The notes: a model not told the origin generated them from the sequence alone. Shown: positions 17,960-26,402, counted from the first letter of the stretch. The stretch is DNA of 64,000 bases from Silicimonas sp. (GCA_022826205.1 JAJDVJ010000081.1:58401-122400); one strand, 5' to 3'. A program made the numbers and translations.

Positions 17960-18385
17960 TCAGGATGGCGTCAATCCTGGCCGCCATTCCGGAGAAGCGA
18001 GTTCAAAGCCGGAGAATTCGAAGGCGGGCGCGACAGTGCAGCCGACAAGCGTCCATTCGCCAAGTGACGCCGCGCTCTGCCAGCAGCCAACAGGCACGAT
18101 CGCTTGCGGTTCAGCGGCAGCACCCGTGCCGAGCAGACGTTCGGTCACGGTCATGCCATCGGAACACAACGACAAACACAACGGCGCGCCAGCATAATGG
18201 TGCCAGATTTCGACAGCATCGATGCGGTGCCACGCCGAAGTCTCTCCGGCCTTCAGAAAGTAGTAGATCGCCGAGACGACCCCTCGGCCTCCATTGGTTG
18301 CAAGGGCACGAAAGGTTTCGCGATAATGGCCGCCCTCCGGATGCGGCTTCAGCCCGTAGCATGCGATCACTTCGTCTGCATCCAT
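17960..18385 (-). CDS. Cupin superfamily protein, DUF985
   Basis: 141 aa protein of the DUF985 cupin group. Hallmarks are LKPHPEGGHYRETF near the N-terminus (about 12-25), AIYYFLKAGETSAWHRIDAVEIWHHYAG read in parts (about 39-66) with the cupin His/Glu set, and ending FEFSGFELA. Family members are uncharacterised. ATG 18385 is chosen because GGAGA lies about 9 nt upstream; ATG 18397 is possible. It converges on the TetR gene and is not in an obvious operon, so membership of the catabolic pathway is uncertain. Confidence 0.85.
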   Translation of the reverse strand: MDADEVIACYGLKPHPEGGHYRETFRALATNGGRGVVSAIYYFLKAGETSAWHRIDAVEIWHHYAGAPLCLSLCSDGMTVTERLLGTGAAAEPQAIVPVGCWQSAASLGEWTLVGCTVAPAFEFSGFELASPEWRPGLTPS

Positions 18386-18819
18386 CGCTGTCTCCATCTG
18401 CAAGTGCGCTCCGCATTCTGCTCCACGCCTGCCGCGCCAACCACTCTATGTGATCGTGCCTTAGGGTCCGTCTCCGTCGCACAATGCCCGCCTTTGCCGG
18501 CATGCAAGTCAATCCCTTCGACTCTTAAGCGTGACATCCTGTACCGGCGTCCGCATTGCGCTTCCGATTTCGCTCGATTTGTTCCGCAACGAGCGCAACT
18601 TCCGCGTGCGCATCCCGAAAACAGCCCAGGTTGCCGTGAAACGTACATGGCACGAAGCCGAACACATAAACGTCAATCGACGCGATGGTCCAACTTGGAT
18701 TTTGTCTTTTCCGCACGTCGCGACATTCATGCCCGAAACATCGGAACAAAGAAAGAAAAAAGGAAACTGCATGGACCATGCCCGTGAATTTTTGCGTTGG
18801 TAGCTTGACTATGAAGCAA
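18386..18819. other. Intergenic region, no gene recognised
   Basis: About 430 bases separate DUF985 from the end of the isomerase gene. Open frames here lack known motifs. A short A-rich patch near 18745-18770 (runs of GAAAGAAAAAAGG) stands out from the GC-rich surroundings, but I see no terminator hairpin or promoter that I can defend. Confidence 0.35.
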
Positions 18820-19674
18820 TCAGCATTTGGTCCTGAATCGCTCAACAATTGTGTCCAGAACTTCCTCTGGATCACGTTGCCACCAGTTCTCGGCCGAAAA
18901 CACCTCGACTTCGCACGCGCCCTCGTATCCCGCTCCTTCAACGGCACGCCGGATGTTTTTCAGGTCCGCGATACCGTCGCCCATCATGCCGCGGTCCAAA
19001 AGCATGTCGCTGGTATCTGCGAGCCAATCGCACAAATGGTATCCGAGAATCCGATGTGGGCCGCCCACGGTCAGCGTCTCGGACAGGGTCGTATCCCACC
19101 AGACATGGTAGACATCAACGGCCACGCCCACGTTGTGCGCTCCTACCCGGTCGCAGATGCGGATGGCCTCGGCCGTGGTGAACAGGCATGTCCTGTTGCC
19201 GCCGAACATCGGGTTGAGCGGCTCCAAGGCCAGATGGACGCCGCACTTTGCCGCGTATTCCGCGAGGCTTGCGACGCGCTCCACCAAAAGCTTCTGGCTT
19301 TCCTCGACGCCTTTCGTGCCGCTTTCGGTGCCGCCGGTCACGATGGTCAGCACATCGGTCCCAAGCGCGGCCGCCATGTCGACAGACTCGCGTGCCTCGT
19401 CCAACGTCACGGGAGCGCCGGGACCGGTGATGTACGGGGTTCGACAAAGCCCCACGACCTTCATGCCGCTGGCGCGCACACGTTCGCCGATGACCTGCGC
19501 GCGCGTGCCGATCTCGCGGCGCCAAAACACCAGGCCGGCAAAGCCACGCTCGGCGCAGGCATCGATCACTTGTTCCACCGGCCAACCTGCACCGTAGCCG
19601 TCCAGGTTATGGCCAAGCGTCGCCGTGTTCAGGGCCAACGCGCTGAGGTCGTTCGTGAAGTCACGCAATGCCAT
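18820..19674 (-). CDS. Sugar phosphate isomerase/epimerase-type TIM barrel protein
   Basis: 284 aa protein of the AP endonuclease family 2 / xylose isomerase-like TIM barrel group (IolE, Hyi and relatives). Typical barrel segments are HLALEPLNPMF with the metal-ligand Glu (about 151-161), VGVAVDVYHVWWD with Asp and His (about 193-205), and EVEVFSAENWW near the C-terminus (Glu ligand). Its start overlaps the DUF993 stop by 14 nt; it is the last gene of the acyl-CoA dehydrogenase operon. These proteins isomerise, epimerise or dehydrate keto-sugars; C-glycoside lyases also belong to the fold. The reaction here is unknown. Confidence 0.88.
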   Translation of the reverse strand: MALRDFTNDLSALALNTATLGHNLDGYGAGWPVEQVIDACAERGFAGLVFWRREIGTRAQVIGERVRASGMKVVGLCRTPYITGPGAPVTLDEARESVDMAAALGTDVLTIVTGGTESGTKGVEESQKLLVERVASLAEYAAKCGVHLALEPLNPMFGGNRTCLFTTAEAIRICDRVGAHNVGVAVDVYHVWWDTTLSETLTVGGPHRILGYHLCDWLADTSDMLLDRGMMGDGIADLKNIRRAVEGAGYEGACEVEVFSAENWWQRDPEEVLDTIVERFRTKC

Positions 19675-20812
19675 AGAGCCCCATGAACATCCTCATCCGC
19701 GCAATTGAACGATCCGGGTCCGAAAGAAGTCCGGCCTGATCCGCCAAGCGGAAGCAATCTACAAAATATGGCAGGGGCCGCATCGACTGGGCGCCCCCCG
19801 GCATCACGAAATGCTTCTGGAATCCGTTCAGCCAAGCGAGGAACACGATGCCCGACTTGTAGTATTGCGTAGGCGCACGGAAAATGAGGCGCGCCAAAGG
19901 CACCGTCGGTTCCAGTGTCGCGCGGAAACCCGCCACGTCGCCCCGGCCCAACTGGCCAACGGCCTTTCCGGCGGCCACAGCCAGCGGGTCGAAGATACCG
20001 AGCAGCGCATGACTGTACCCTAATTCGTCGCCGGCGATCAGTTCGGGGTAGTTGAAGTCGTCTCCTGTATACATCTTGACGCCTTCCGGCAGGCGGCGGC
20101 GCATGACAATCTCCTTCTCCTTGTCCAGGAGGGAGATCTTTATACCGTCAACCTTCGCAGCGTTCCCGCCGATTACGGCAAGCACCGTCTCGAGTGCGTC
20201 CTCGAAGCAACCGCTGCACCAATAGCCCGCAAGCGCTGGATCAAACATGTCACCCAGCCAATGGAGGATTACTGGCTGCTCGCAGGCGGCCAGTACGTCC
20301 TCATACACCCGAACGTAGTCTTCCGGTTTCTCCGCGACGCTGGCCAATGCACGACTGGCCATGATGACCAGGCGGCCGCCAATGTGCTGAATCGCCTCGA
20401 CCTGTTCCAGGTACGCGCGGCGCACGTCGTCGAGGCCTTGCGCGTCACCAGGCATCAGGTGGTCCGTGCCACACCCATTGAACACCAGGGCGTCGGGGAA
20501 CTCCGCCTTCGTTCGCCGAATGAGTTCCAGCGCTTCCGGCCAGCCGAGGCCCATCCCACGCTGCGCGGTATCCATCGCTTCGGCGATGCCAAGCCCCAAA
20601 CCTGCCAAGTGACGGCGAAACGCCATTGTCGCTTCCCAGTCGAGCGTTGCCGGCCCGGACGGATCGTTCTCAGTGAAGGGATCTGCCACCACGTGCGCTG
20701 CAGAAAGCACGACCCGGACTGCATCGGGACCGAGGGGCTCGGCCTCGATCGGTGTGCCCTGCATGACGTAGTCCGTGAGCGAGCCGTCGCTGCCAGGTAG
20801 TGCAATCTTCAT
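19661..20812 (-). CDS. DUF993 protein (dihydrodipicolinate synthase-like)
   Basis: 383 aa, the usual size for DUF993, a family distantly related to DapA-type aldolases. The N-terminal block ADPFTENDPSGPATLDWEA (about 49-67) and the segment GIAEAMDTAQRGMGLGW (about 80-96) are typical. A Lys in GIKISLLDKE (about 210) may be the Schiff-base residue. ATG 20812 was chosen since it follows the SDR stop directly (TGAGATG); an upstream in-frame extension would overlap the SDR gene. It overlaps the isomerase gene by 14 nt. DUF993 genes often sit beside sugar isomerase and oxidoreductase genes, so a retro-aldol step on a sugar-derived acid is a fair inference. Confidence 0.87.
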   Translation of the reverse strand: MKIALPGSDGSLTDYVMQGTPIEAEPLGPDAVRVVLSAAHVVADPFTENDPSGPATLDWEATMAFRRHLAGLGLGIAEAMDTAQRGMGLGWPEALELIRRTKAEFPDALVFNGCGTDHLMPGDAQGLDDVRRAYLEQVEAIQHIGGRLVIMASRALASVAEKPEDYVRVYEDVLAACEQPVILHWLGDMFDPALAGYWCSGCFEDALETVLAVIGGNAAKVDGIKISLLDKEKEIVMRRRLPEGVKMYTGDDFNYPELIAGDELGYSHALLGIFDPLAVAAGKAVGQLGRGDVAGFRATLEPTVPLARLIFRAPTQYYKSGIVFLAWLNGFQKHFVMPGGAQSMRPLPYFVDCFRLADQAGLLSDPDRSIARMRMFMGLYGIA

Positions 20813-20813
20813 C

Positions 20814-21584
20814 TCAGAACCTCTGCACCAGCATGCCGCCATCGGCATATATGACCTGACCGGTCGTGTAAGGCAGCTTCCCGGATGCGAGAGACCCGAT
20901 GATTTCGCCGACCTCCACAGGCTGTCCTACGCGAGGAACGAGCGTCAGACCCTCCTCCGCCCTACGTGCATACTCGTCGATCACCGGCGAAGTCATGTCG
21001 GTGTCGATGACCCCTGGCCGCACGTCATAGACTGCAATGCCGTCGGCTCCGAGCCGCACTGCCCAAGCCTTGGACACCATTGCCGCTCCCGCCTTTGAGG
21101 CACAGTATTCGGCGCGGGCCACTGCGACCGCCTCCGCATTGGATGACGTAACGTTGATGATGGAATGGAAACACGATGCGTCCCGTTCTCGGGCGAGCAG
21201 CCTCTTTGCAAACGCCTGCGTCATGAAGAACATCGCCTTGGCATTGACTGTCATGCACCGATCCCAACTTTCATCGGAAACATCGACAGGATCGCCACGG
21301 TTCATTACGCTGACGCCGGCGTTGTTTACGAGCGTTGTCAGGGGGCCGATTGCGTCTTCCACGTCGGCAATGGCAGCGTAGTGGGCATCAAAATCCGTCA
21401 CGTCAAGCGGCGTGGCGGCAACACGTGCACCTGTTGCGGCGACCTGCTCCACAGCCGCCGCTAGTTCGTCGTCATCGGCCGGCCCGTTCACCGCTACCGC
21501 AAATCCTTGCCGCGCGAGGGCCACGGCGCTCGCCAAGCCGATTCCTCGGGTCGATCCTGTCACCAGAGCCGCCTGCCCGCTCAC
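20814..21584 (-). CDS. Short-chain dehydrogenase/reductase
   Basis: 256 aa classical SDR. The coenzyme site TGSTRGIG is at about 9-16, LVNNAGVSVM at about 85-94 is the structural NNAG motif, and the catalytic Tyr and Lys are in YCASKAG (about 160-166). Full length and close to 3-ketoacyl-ACP reductase-like SDRs. It overlaps the acyl-CoA dehydrogenase stop by 4 nt and is followed by DUF993 without a gap, so the genes are tightly coupled. It probably oxidises a hydroxyl formed during the beta-oxidation-like sequence or on the sugar part; substrate not predictable. Confidence 0.9.
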   Translation of the reverse strand: MSGQAALVTGSTRGIGLASAVALARQGFAVAVNGPADDDELAAAVEQVAATGARVAATPLDVTDFDAHYAAIADVEDAIGPLTTLVNNAGVSVMNRGDPVDVSDESWDRCMTVNAKAMFFMTQAFAKRLLARERDASCFHSIINVTSSNAEAVAVARAEYCASKAGAAMVSKAWAVRLGADGIAVYDVRPGVIDTDMTSPVIDEYARRAEEGLTLVPRVGQPVEVGEIIGSLASGKLPYTTGQVIYADGGMLVQRF

Positions 21585-22726
21585 GTTTGCGCCCCGTTCT
21601 TCAGGAGCTCGCGCGCAATGATCGTGCGCTGAATCTGGTTCGTGCCCTCGTAGATCTGCGTGATCTTGGCATCTCGGTACAGCCGTTCCACTTCCATGCC
21701 CCTGATATATCCCGAACCGCCGAAAATCTGAACTGCATCAGCCGTCCGCTCCACGGCCATGTCGCTTGCGAAGCATTTCGCCATGCTGCAAGCCATCGTT
21801 GGATCCTGGCCCCTGTCGATACTTTCCGCCGCCGAGTGAACGAGGAGGCGCGCGGCCTGGATGTCCTTTGCCATGTCAGCGAGCATGAACTGGATCCCCT
21901 GGAATTCCGAAATCGCCTGCTTGAACTGGCGGCGTTCCTGCGCGTATCCGAGCGCGGCTTCCAGGCCCGCCTGGGCAATGCCGACAGCGAGCGCACCGAT
22001 TCCAACGCGGCCCTTGTTGAGAACGCTCATCATGATGTGAAAGCCGCGACCTTCCGCGCCCAAGAGCGCATTTTCAGGAAGTCGCACGTCGGAGAACGCG
22101 AGCGCCCCTACCTGACTGGCCCGCTGGCCCATCTTGTGCTCCTTGGGCCCCCTTTGCACTCCCTTGGCGTTGAGGTTGACAATGAAGATTGACATGCCGC
22201 GGTGTCCGGCTTCCCGGTCCGTGCGTGCCAGAACAAAGCCGACATCGGCCACCGGCGCATTGTGTATCCAGATCTTGCTGCCGTTCAGAATCCACCCCTC
22301 GCCGTCACGAACCGCTTTAGTGCGAATTGCAGCAACATCTGTCCCTGCCTCCGCCTCCGTTATGCAATAGGCAACCCTCGTCCTTGCCGCCATCACATCG
22401 CTGAGCAGGCTCTCGCGCTGCTCCTCAGTGCCGTGTTGCACAAGAAGAGTCGCGATCAATTCGATCAACCCGCACTGGTCTGCGACCGACGCATATCCCC
22501 GGGAAAGCTCTTCCATCACCAGCGCGTAGGCCAGCGTGTCAAGTCCAGGACCGCCCATCTTTTCCGGGACGCTGATGCCGAAGAGGCCAAGTTGACCCAT
22601 TTCTTCGTAGAGTCCACCAGGAAACCGCTCTTCTGCGTCAAGTTCCGCCGCGATGGGGCGTATCGCGTTTTCGGCAAAGGCGCGCGCCGCGTCACGAACC
22701 TGGGCATTCGTGTCGGATAGCTGCAT
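21581..22726 (-). CDS. Acyl-CoA dehydrogenase
   Basis: 381 aa flavoprotein introducing an alpha,beta double bond into an acyl-CoA. Family blocks are YCITEAEAGTDVAAIRTKA (about 118-136) with the FAD/substrate contact residues, FSDVRLPENALLG (about 213-225) and YEGTNQIQRTIIAREL near the C-terminus with the catalytic Glu of the short/medium-chain group. ATG 22726 is used rather than an upstream in-frame alternative because the latter would run through operator E. It heads the operon with SDR, DUF993 and isomerase. Electrons would go to ETF. Confidence 0.93.
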   Translation of the reverse strand: MQLSDTNAQVRDAARAFAENAIRPIAAELDAEERFPGGLYEEMGQLGLFGISVPEKMGGPGLDTLAYALVMEELSRGYASVADQCGLIELIATLLVQHGTEEQRESLLSDVMAARTRVAYCITEAEAGTDVAAIRTKAVRDGEGWILNGSKIWIHNAPVADVGFVLARTDREAGHRGMSIFIVNLNAKGVQRGPKEHKMGQRASQVGALAFSDVRLPENALLGAEGRGFHIMMSVLNKGRVGIGALAVGIAQAGLEAALGYAQERRQFKQAISEFQGIQFMLADMAKDIQAARLLVHSAAESIDRGQDPTMACSMAKCFASDMAVERTADAVQIFGGSGYIRGMEVERLYRDAKITQIYEGTNQIQRTIIARELLKNGAQT

Positions 22727-22738
22727 CGTAAGTCCCGT

Positions 22739-22758
22739 TAGTAACTGTATAGTTACTT
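22739..22758. promoter_or_regulatory. Operator E of the GTAAC/GTTAC regulon
   Basis: Inverted repeat TAGTAAC-N6-GTTACTT, the best overall match in the window (13 of 14 half-site bases). It lies 12 nt before the acyl-CoA dehydrogenase ATG, so a bound repressor would overlap the transcription or translation start zone. Confidence 0.75.
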
Positions 22759-22862
22759 TAGCCGTGCCCGGCAATTGCAGTCAAGACCATGTCCCGCTCT
22801 CTTCAGTTCCTCTTGATACTGTCATTCGCTAGTCGTCCGTTCGATCAATGTCTCGTAGGCCG

Positions 22863-23255
22863 TCACACCAGAGGAGACTCAAGCCCGTGGCCCAGTGCTC
22901 CGCCCGAGATTTCCATGCGGTGCGTGTAGCCAACCATGCCGGACATCGGCAACCGGATGCCAGCCCCACCATAAGTCTCCAACTCGTCTTCCGGCAGGAT
23001 TCCCGCATTGATCATCGCCGCTTGGAGAAATTTGGCGCAATGCCCGATCAAGAGATTGGGACACTCCCGTCCTTCCCATGCCGGATCGTCGACACGGCAT
23101 CTGATGGCACAAAAGTGGCAGACCACCAAATCGTCGGCATGGGCCAGCGCTCGATCGACGGAGCCCTGGATTTGCACTTCCTCCTTGCGCGGCGCGTGTC
23201 GCCGAATTCGGCGCGCACATTTCCGACAGGCAGACGTTCGACAAATTGTCTGCAG
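22863..23255 (-). pseudogene. Decayed transketolase N-terminal fragment
   Basis: One frame on the minus strand keeps the pattern of a thiamine-diphosphate transketolase N-terminal half. The matching pieces are VRRIRRHAPRKEEVQ, VDDPAWEGRE, IGHCAKFLQAAMINAGILPE, ELETYGGAGIRLPMSGM and MEISGGALGHGL. In intact proteins the last motif is followed by the diphosphate-binding GIAVGMALG region; here the frame ends in a stop eight residues later. There is no start codon in a suitable place and the N-terminal helices are missing. The piece lies just upstream of the acyl-CoA dehydrogenase promoter and is a relic of an earlier sugar-metabolism gene. Confidence 0.75.
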
Positions 23256-23475
23256 CGGTCATTTGTTCAATTGCTTTCCTGCCTGCCACCCTCCGAGGGC
23301 GAAGTGATTGAGTTTAGCTCAATGGGGCCTGACTTCAATCGAGTCTCTGCAACCGCCGCTTGCTTTTCCGACACAGTTTCGTAGCCTGAAGTCTGGGCCT
23401 TGAGGGTTCTTGAGTGTCCCTGCCTTTCAGTGCGGAAACGATGCCAGCAATCAGTGACGGCCGGCGGGGAAGCGA

Positions 23476-23706
23476 ATGACCGGAAGTTCACACCAGGAAT
23501 TGCGAAATGCGTATCATGAAGCATACCGTCGTTACGGAACCAAGTGTCTCTGGAACATGAGACCGGTTGACAATCCCAACACCGAAAATCTCCGAATTGT
23601 TGCCCGCCGCCTCAAGCTGCACGGCTGGAAGGAGGAATACGCTTTCGCCCGCAAGCTCGAGGGGATCTGCAATGCCATTGACGGATCTGCAGAAGCGCAT
23701 CCTTAG
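23476..23706 (+). CDS. Small protein paired with a nucleotidyltransferase (possible antitoxin)
   Basis: 76 aa protein of no family I recognise. It starts MTGSSHQELRNAYHEAYRRYG and is rich in charged and aromatic residues, predicted mostly helical, with RIVARRLKLHGWKEEYAFAR in the middle. It overlaps the next gene by 35 nt, and that gene's ribosome site (GAGGGG) lies inside this one, implying coupled translation. A small upstream partner overlapping an AbiEii-type nucleotidyltransferase is the usual toxin-antitoxin layout, so an antitoxin or specificity role is a reasonable guess. No helix-turn-helix is evident. Confidence 0.6.
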   Translation: MTGSSHQELRNAYHEAYRRYGTKCLWNMRPVDNPNTENLRIVARRLKLHGWKEEYAFARKLEGICNAIDGSAEAHP

Positions 23707-24523
23707 GGCTGTTGCCACCAACAGGGATCCGGAGAACTATGTGGCTGGCGGAGCCGTTCTCAATGTGAACACGGATCGCTATTCCGATGAAATCGACCTC
23801 TTTTTCGACAGGAAGGAAGACTTGGACCGCGTGGCGGGCTGGGACGAAAAATCACTGCGGCAGGCAGGCCTTTCCGTGCAGTGGCACAGGAGGACGGATA
23901 CGTTCCGTCGTGCCGTTGTCGGCATGGACCGGGACTCGACTCGCGTGGATTGGAGTTTCGACAGTGATTACAGGTTCTTCCCGACAGAGAAGGATGAAAT
24001 CTTCGGATATCGACTCCATCCGGTTGATCAGGCGACCAACAAGATCATCGCCGCCATTGATAGAAGCGAAACGCGAGACATCCTTGACCTGAAAACGATT
24101 TCCGAATGCATCCTTGCGCTTGGCCCCGTTGCATGGGCGGCCGCGGAGAAGAGTCCAGGTCGCAGCCCGGACATGATCATCCAAGAACTTCGCAGGAAAG
24201 CGGCTCTTCGCCAGGAGCAAGTCGACGAGGAAAACCTCATCCGGAAGGTTGATGCGGGTGATCTCAACAATTGGCTTCGCGAGGACTGTGACCGTGCACA
24301 GAAGTGGATCGGCTCCATTCCGCCGCAGTTCGATTTCGGTCTGTTTGTAGATCTCCAAGGAACTCCCTGCACCCCGAACTTCGGGAATGTCGACCCGAGA
24401 AACTACAGAATTCACACCGGGGCCAGGACGGGTGCCTGGCCTACCTCTCCGGAAATCTCCAGCGAAATGATAAGGGCATCGGTTACGAAGAACGGTGACG
24501 AGGGCGAAGATTTCGGGTTCTGA
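23672..24523 (+). CDS. Nucleotidyltransferase-like protein (AbiEii/DUF1814-type)
   Basis: 283 aa. The N-terminal part shows a minimal nucleotidyltransferase core: YVAGGAVLNVNTDRYSDEIDLFFDR (about 22-46), with the GG motif followed by S-x-E/D-I-D-L-F catalytic carboxylates; a third carboxylate may be the Asp in STRVDWSFD (about 98-106). This is the pattern of AbiEii/MenT-like toxins, which add nucleotides to tRNA or other targets, but also of housekeeping relatives. ATG 23672 is preceded by GAGGGG 8 nt upstream. The C-terminal third is unfamiliar. It overlaps a 76-residue upstream partner and lies in a patchy accessory region, supporting a toxin-antitoxin reading. Confidence 0.7.
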   Translation: MPLTDLQKRILRAVATNRDPENYVAGGAVLNVNTDRYSDEIDLFFDRKEDLDRVAGWDEKSLRQAGLSVQWHRRTDTFRRAVVGMDRDSTRVDWSFDSDYRFFPTEKDEIFGYRLHPVDQATNKIIAAIDRSETRDILDLKTISECILALGPVAWAAAEKSPGRSPDMIIQELRRKAALRQEQVDEENLIRKVDAGDLNNWLREDCDRAQKWIGSIPPQFDFGLFVDLQGTPCTPNFGNVDPRNYRIHTGARTGAWPTSPEISSEMIRASVTKNGDEGEDFGF

Positions 24524-25252
24524 CACCCGACCTGCCGGGAAATGGCCCAGACTTGTGCCCTGCCCACGGGAGGCTCGGAACACGAACATGTCCGAGGCTG
24601 CAACGATCATCGCCGCAGCAACACTGGACGGATCGACGCCGACGTGGCGAGCACGTTTCCCACGTGGTCTCGAAGACGTTCAGCATTGCCGTCCATGACG
24701 ACGCGGCCCCATCACGGGATGCATCAAGCGAAGGCGGGAAGATTGGCCTGTACGGGGACTGCGACCAACGGAGCCGTTCGCCGAAGGCCACTACGGATTT
24801 GAGATGTGGCACGCAAAGCGACAGGCAGATCTACCGGTTGCGGCCTTCAGGGTCTTTCAGGGATGGTTTGGGCATTGTCGAGACGCACGTGAATCAATCT
24901 GCTGTCGGACGAGGTCCGATCATGCTTACGCGATTGTCGCAAGTTCGGAACCGAAATGCGCATCTTTGGCCGCTACGGGTTTCGTCGTCTCGAGTTCGAG
25001 CGCCCCGTGCAGGTTGAGCCGCTGCCGACCCGCAGCGCTCGGACGGCAGTGGCCGCCACTCCGGGAACGCGGGGACGCGTCTGCTCGAAAGCGGACTTGC
25101 GCCGAAGCCGCTCGCCCCATCGCATTGGCACGCTGAACGCTTGCAGCCTTGATGCATGCGCAGTTTCGGTTTGCCGCCGTGTTCAGGACGGGTTACGTTG
25201 CAAGTCGGCAGGCGGGCAACCCCGGACCCCGAAAGACACAGTACGCAATTCA
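24524..25252. other. Long gap, no gene recognised
   Basis: About 730 bases with several overlapping open frames on both strands but none with recognisable domains, plausible ribosome sites or sensible residue composition (they are Arg/Ala/Ser-rich, typical of GC-rich non-coding DNA). The open frame that continues upstream from the hydroxylase gene to 24956 is of this kind and was not taken as coding. It may be decayed coding DNA. Confidence 0.4.
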
Positions 25253-26245
25253 ATGCAGGACGGCACGCGACGCACAGATGCAGGTCTTTCCGGATGGCAC
25301 CATGTGCCAGACGTGCCGATAGAGGTGTCGCCGTTCTTTGGCTGGCCCCCGGATCCAAAGCGGATGCTAGGTTGGGTCGCTGCGCGTTGGTTACGGCTTG
25401 CCGAGAATTCGATCCTGACCGTTCTGGCACTGGTCTGCTGGCTTTGGCTGCAGCCGTCCCTCGAAGTGACAAAGACGCTCTCGTGGGACTGGATAGGCGC
25501 TCTCTTCCTGAGGAACCTGGCGCTGATGACCATTGTCGCGGGGGGCCTGCACTGGTTTCTCTACCGAGCCAAGCTGCAGGGGAACCGCCTGAAATTTGAT
25601 CCGCGCGACCTGATGGTGAAGGGGCGCCAGTTCACCTTCGGCGGGCAGGTGCGTGACAACATGTTCTGGACACTGACCAGCGGGGTCGGAACATGGACTG
25701 CATACGAAGTGCTGATGTTCTGGGCGATGGGCAACGGTTGGGTACCAGTGCTGTTCTGGTCGGACAATCCGATCTGGTTTGTGGCCCTTTTCGTCCTGAC
25801 GCCGGTCTGGATCTCCTTGCATTTCTACTGGATCCACCGAGCGCTGCATTGGGGACCGCTCTATCGGTTGGCTCATGCCCTCCACCACCGGAACGTCAAT
25901 GTCGGTCCGTGGTCAGGGCTGTCTATGCACCCTGTTGAGCATGTCCTGTTCTTCAGTTCCATCCTCATACACGTCGTTGTGGCGGCGAGTCCGGTGCATA
26001 TCCTGTTTCACATGCAGCATCAGGCGCTGACCGCGGTGACGTCCCATGCAGGATTCGAGAACCTCTTGGTCAAGGACCGGAAGCAGCTCGCACTTGGAAC
26101 GTTTCACCACCAAATGCACCATCGGTATTTCGAGGTAAACTACGGAAACCTTGAGATGCCGTGGGACAAGTGGTTCGGCACCTTTCACGATGGCACGTCC
26201 GATGCACACGAACGGCTCAAGGACAGGCGGCAGCGCCGGCCCTGA
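25253..26245 (+). CDS. Sterol desaturase/fatty acid hydroxylase family protein
   Basis: 330 aa integral membrane di-iron enzyme. The His clusters that bind iron are visible in order: HFYWIHRALHW (about 184-194), HALHHRN (about 202-208), and HHQMHHRYFEVNYG (about 285-298). Hydrophobic segments lie near 50-70, 88-105 and 160-185. ATG 25253 gives a normal N-terminus; the frame is open further upstream but that part has no protein character. Family members hydroxylate or desaturate lipids, sterols or carotenoids at the membrane. It is a single gene with no obvious partners, 157 nt before the uronate dehydrogenase gene. Confidence 0.88.
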   Translation: MQDGTRRTDAGLSGWHHVPDVPIEVSPFFGWPPDPKRMLGWVAARWLRLAENSILTVLALVCWLWLQPSLEVTKTLSWDWIGALFLRNLALMTIVAGGLHWFLYRAKLQGNRLKFDPRDLMVKGRQFTFGGQVRDNMFWTLTSGVGTWTAYEVLMFWAMGNGWVPVLFWSDNPIWFVALFVLTPVWISLHFYWIHRALHWGPLYRLAHALHHRNVNVGPWSGLSMHPVEHVLFFSSILIHVVVAASPVHILFHMQHQALTAVTSHAGFENLLVKDRKQLALGTFHHQMHHRYFEVNYGNLEMPWDKWFGTFHDGTSDAHERLKDRRQRRP

Positions 26246-26402
26246 CTCCATCCTTCGTTGCTTAAGCTACTGCGAAGAAACGTTGTGTCAGGGAGTGCTC
26301 TTGCCGCCCGCCCCAACCACGCCGAAGCACCCGAATTGCGCCGGGCCATGCTGAATTTCCTGTACCACAACCACGTCAAGCCTGAACCGAGATGAGGGAA
26401 CC

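Noticed and set aside
24956..25252. A 99-codon in-frame extension upstream of the di-iron hydroxylase
   Set aside because: It is Arg/Ala/Ser-rich with no motif and precedes the normal family start; ATG 25253 fits the family length.
24894..25472. A 192-residue open frame on the minus strand
   Set aside because: It overlaps the hydroxylase gene antisense and has the composition of a GC-rich shadow frame.
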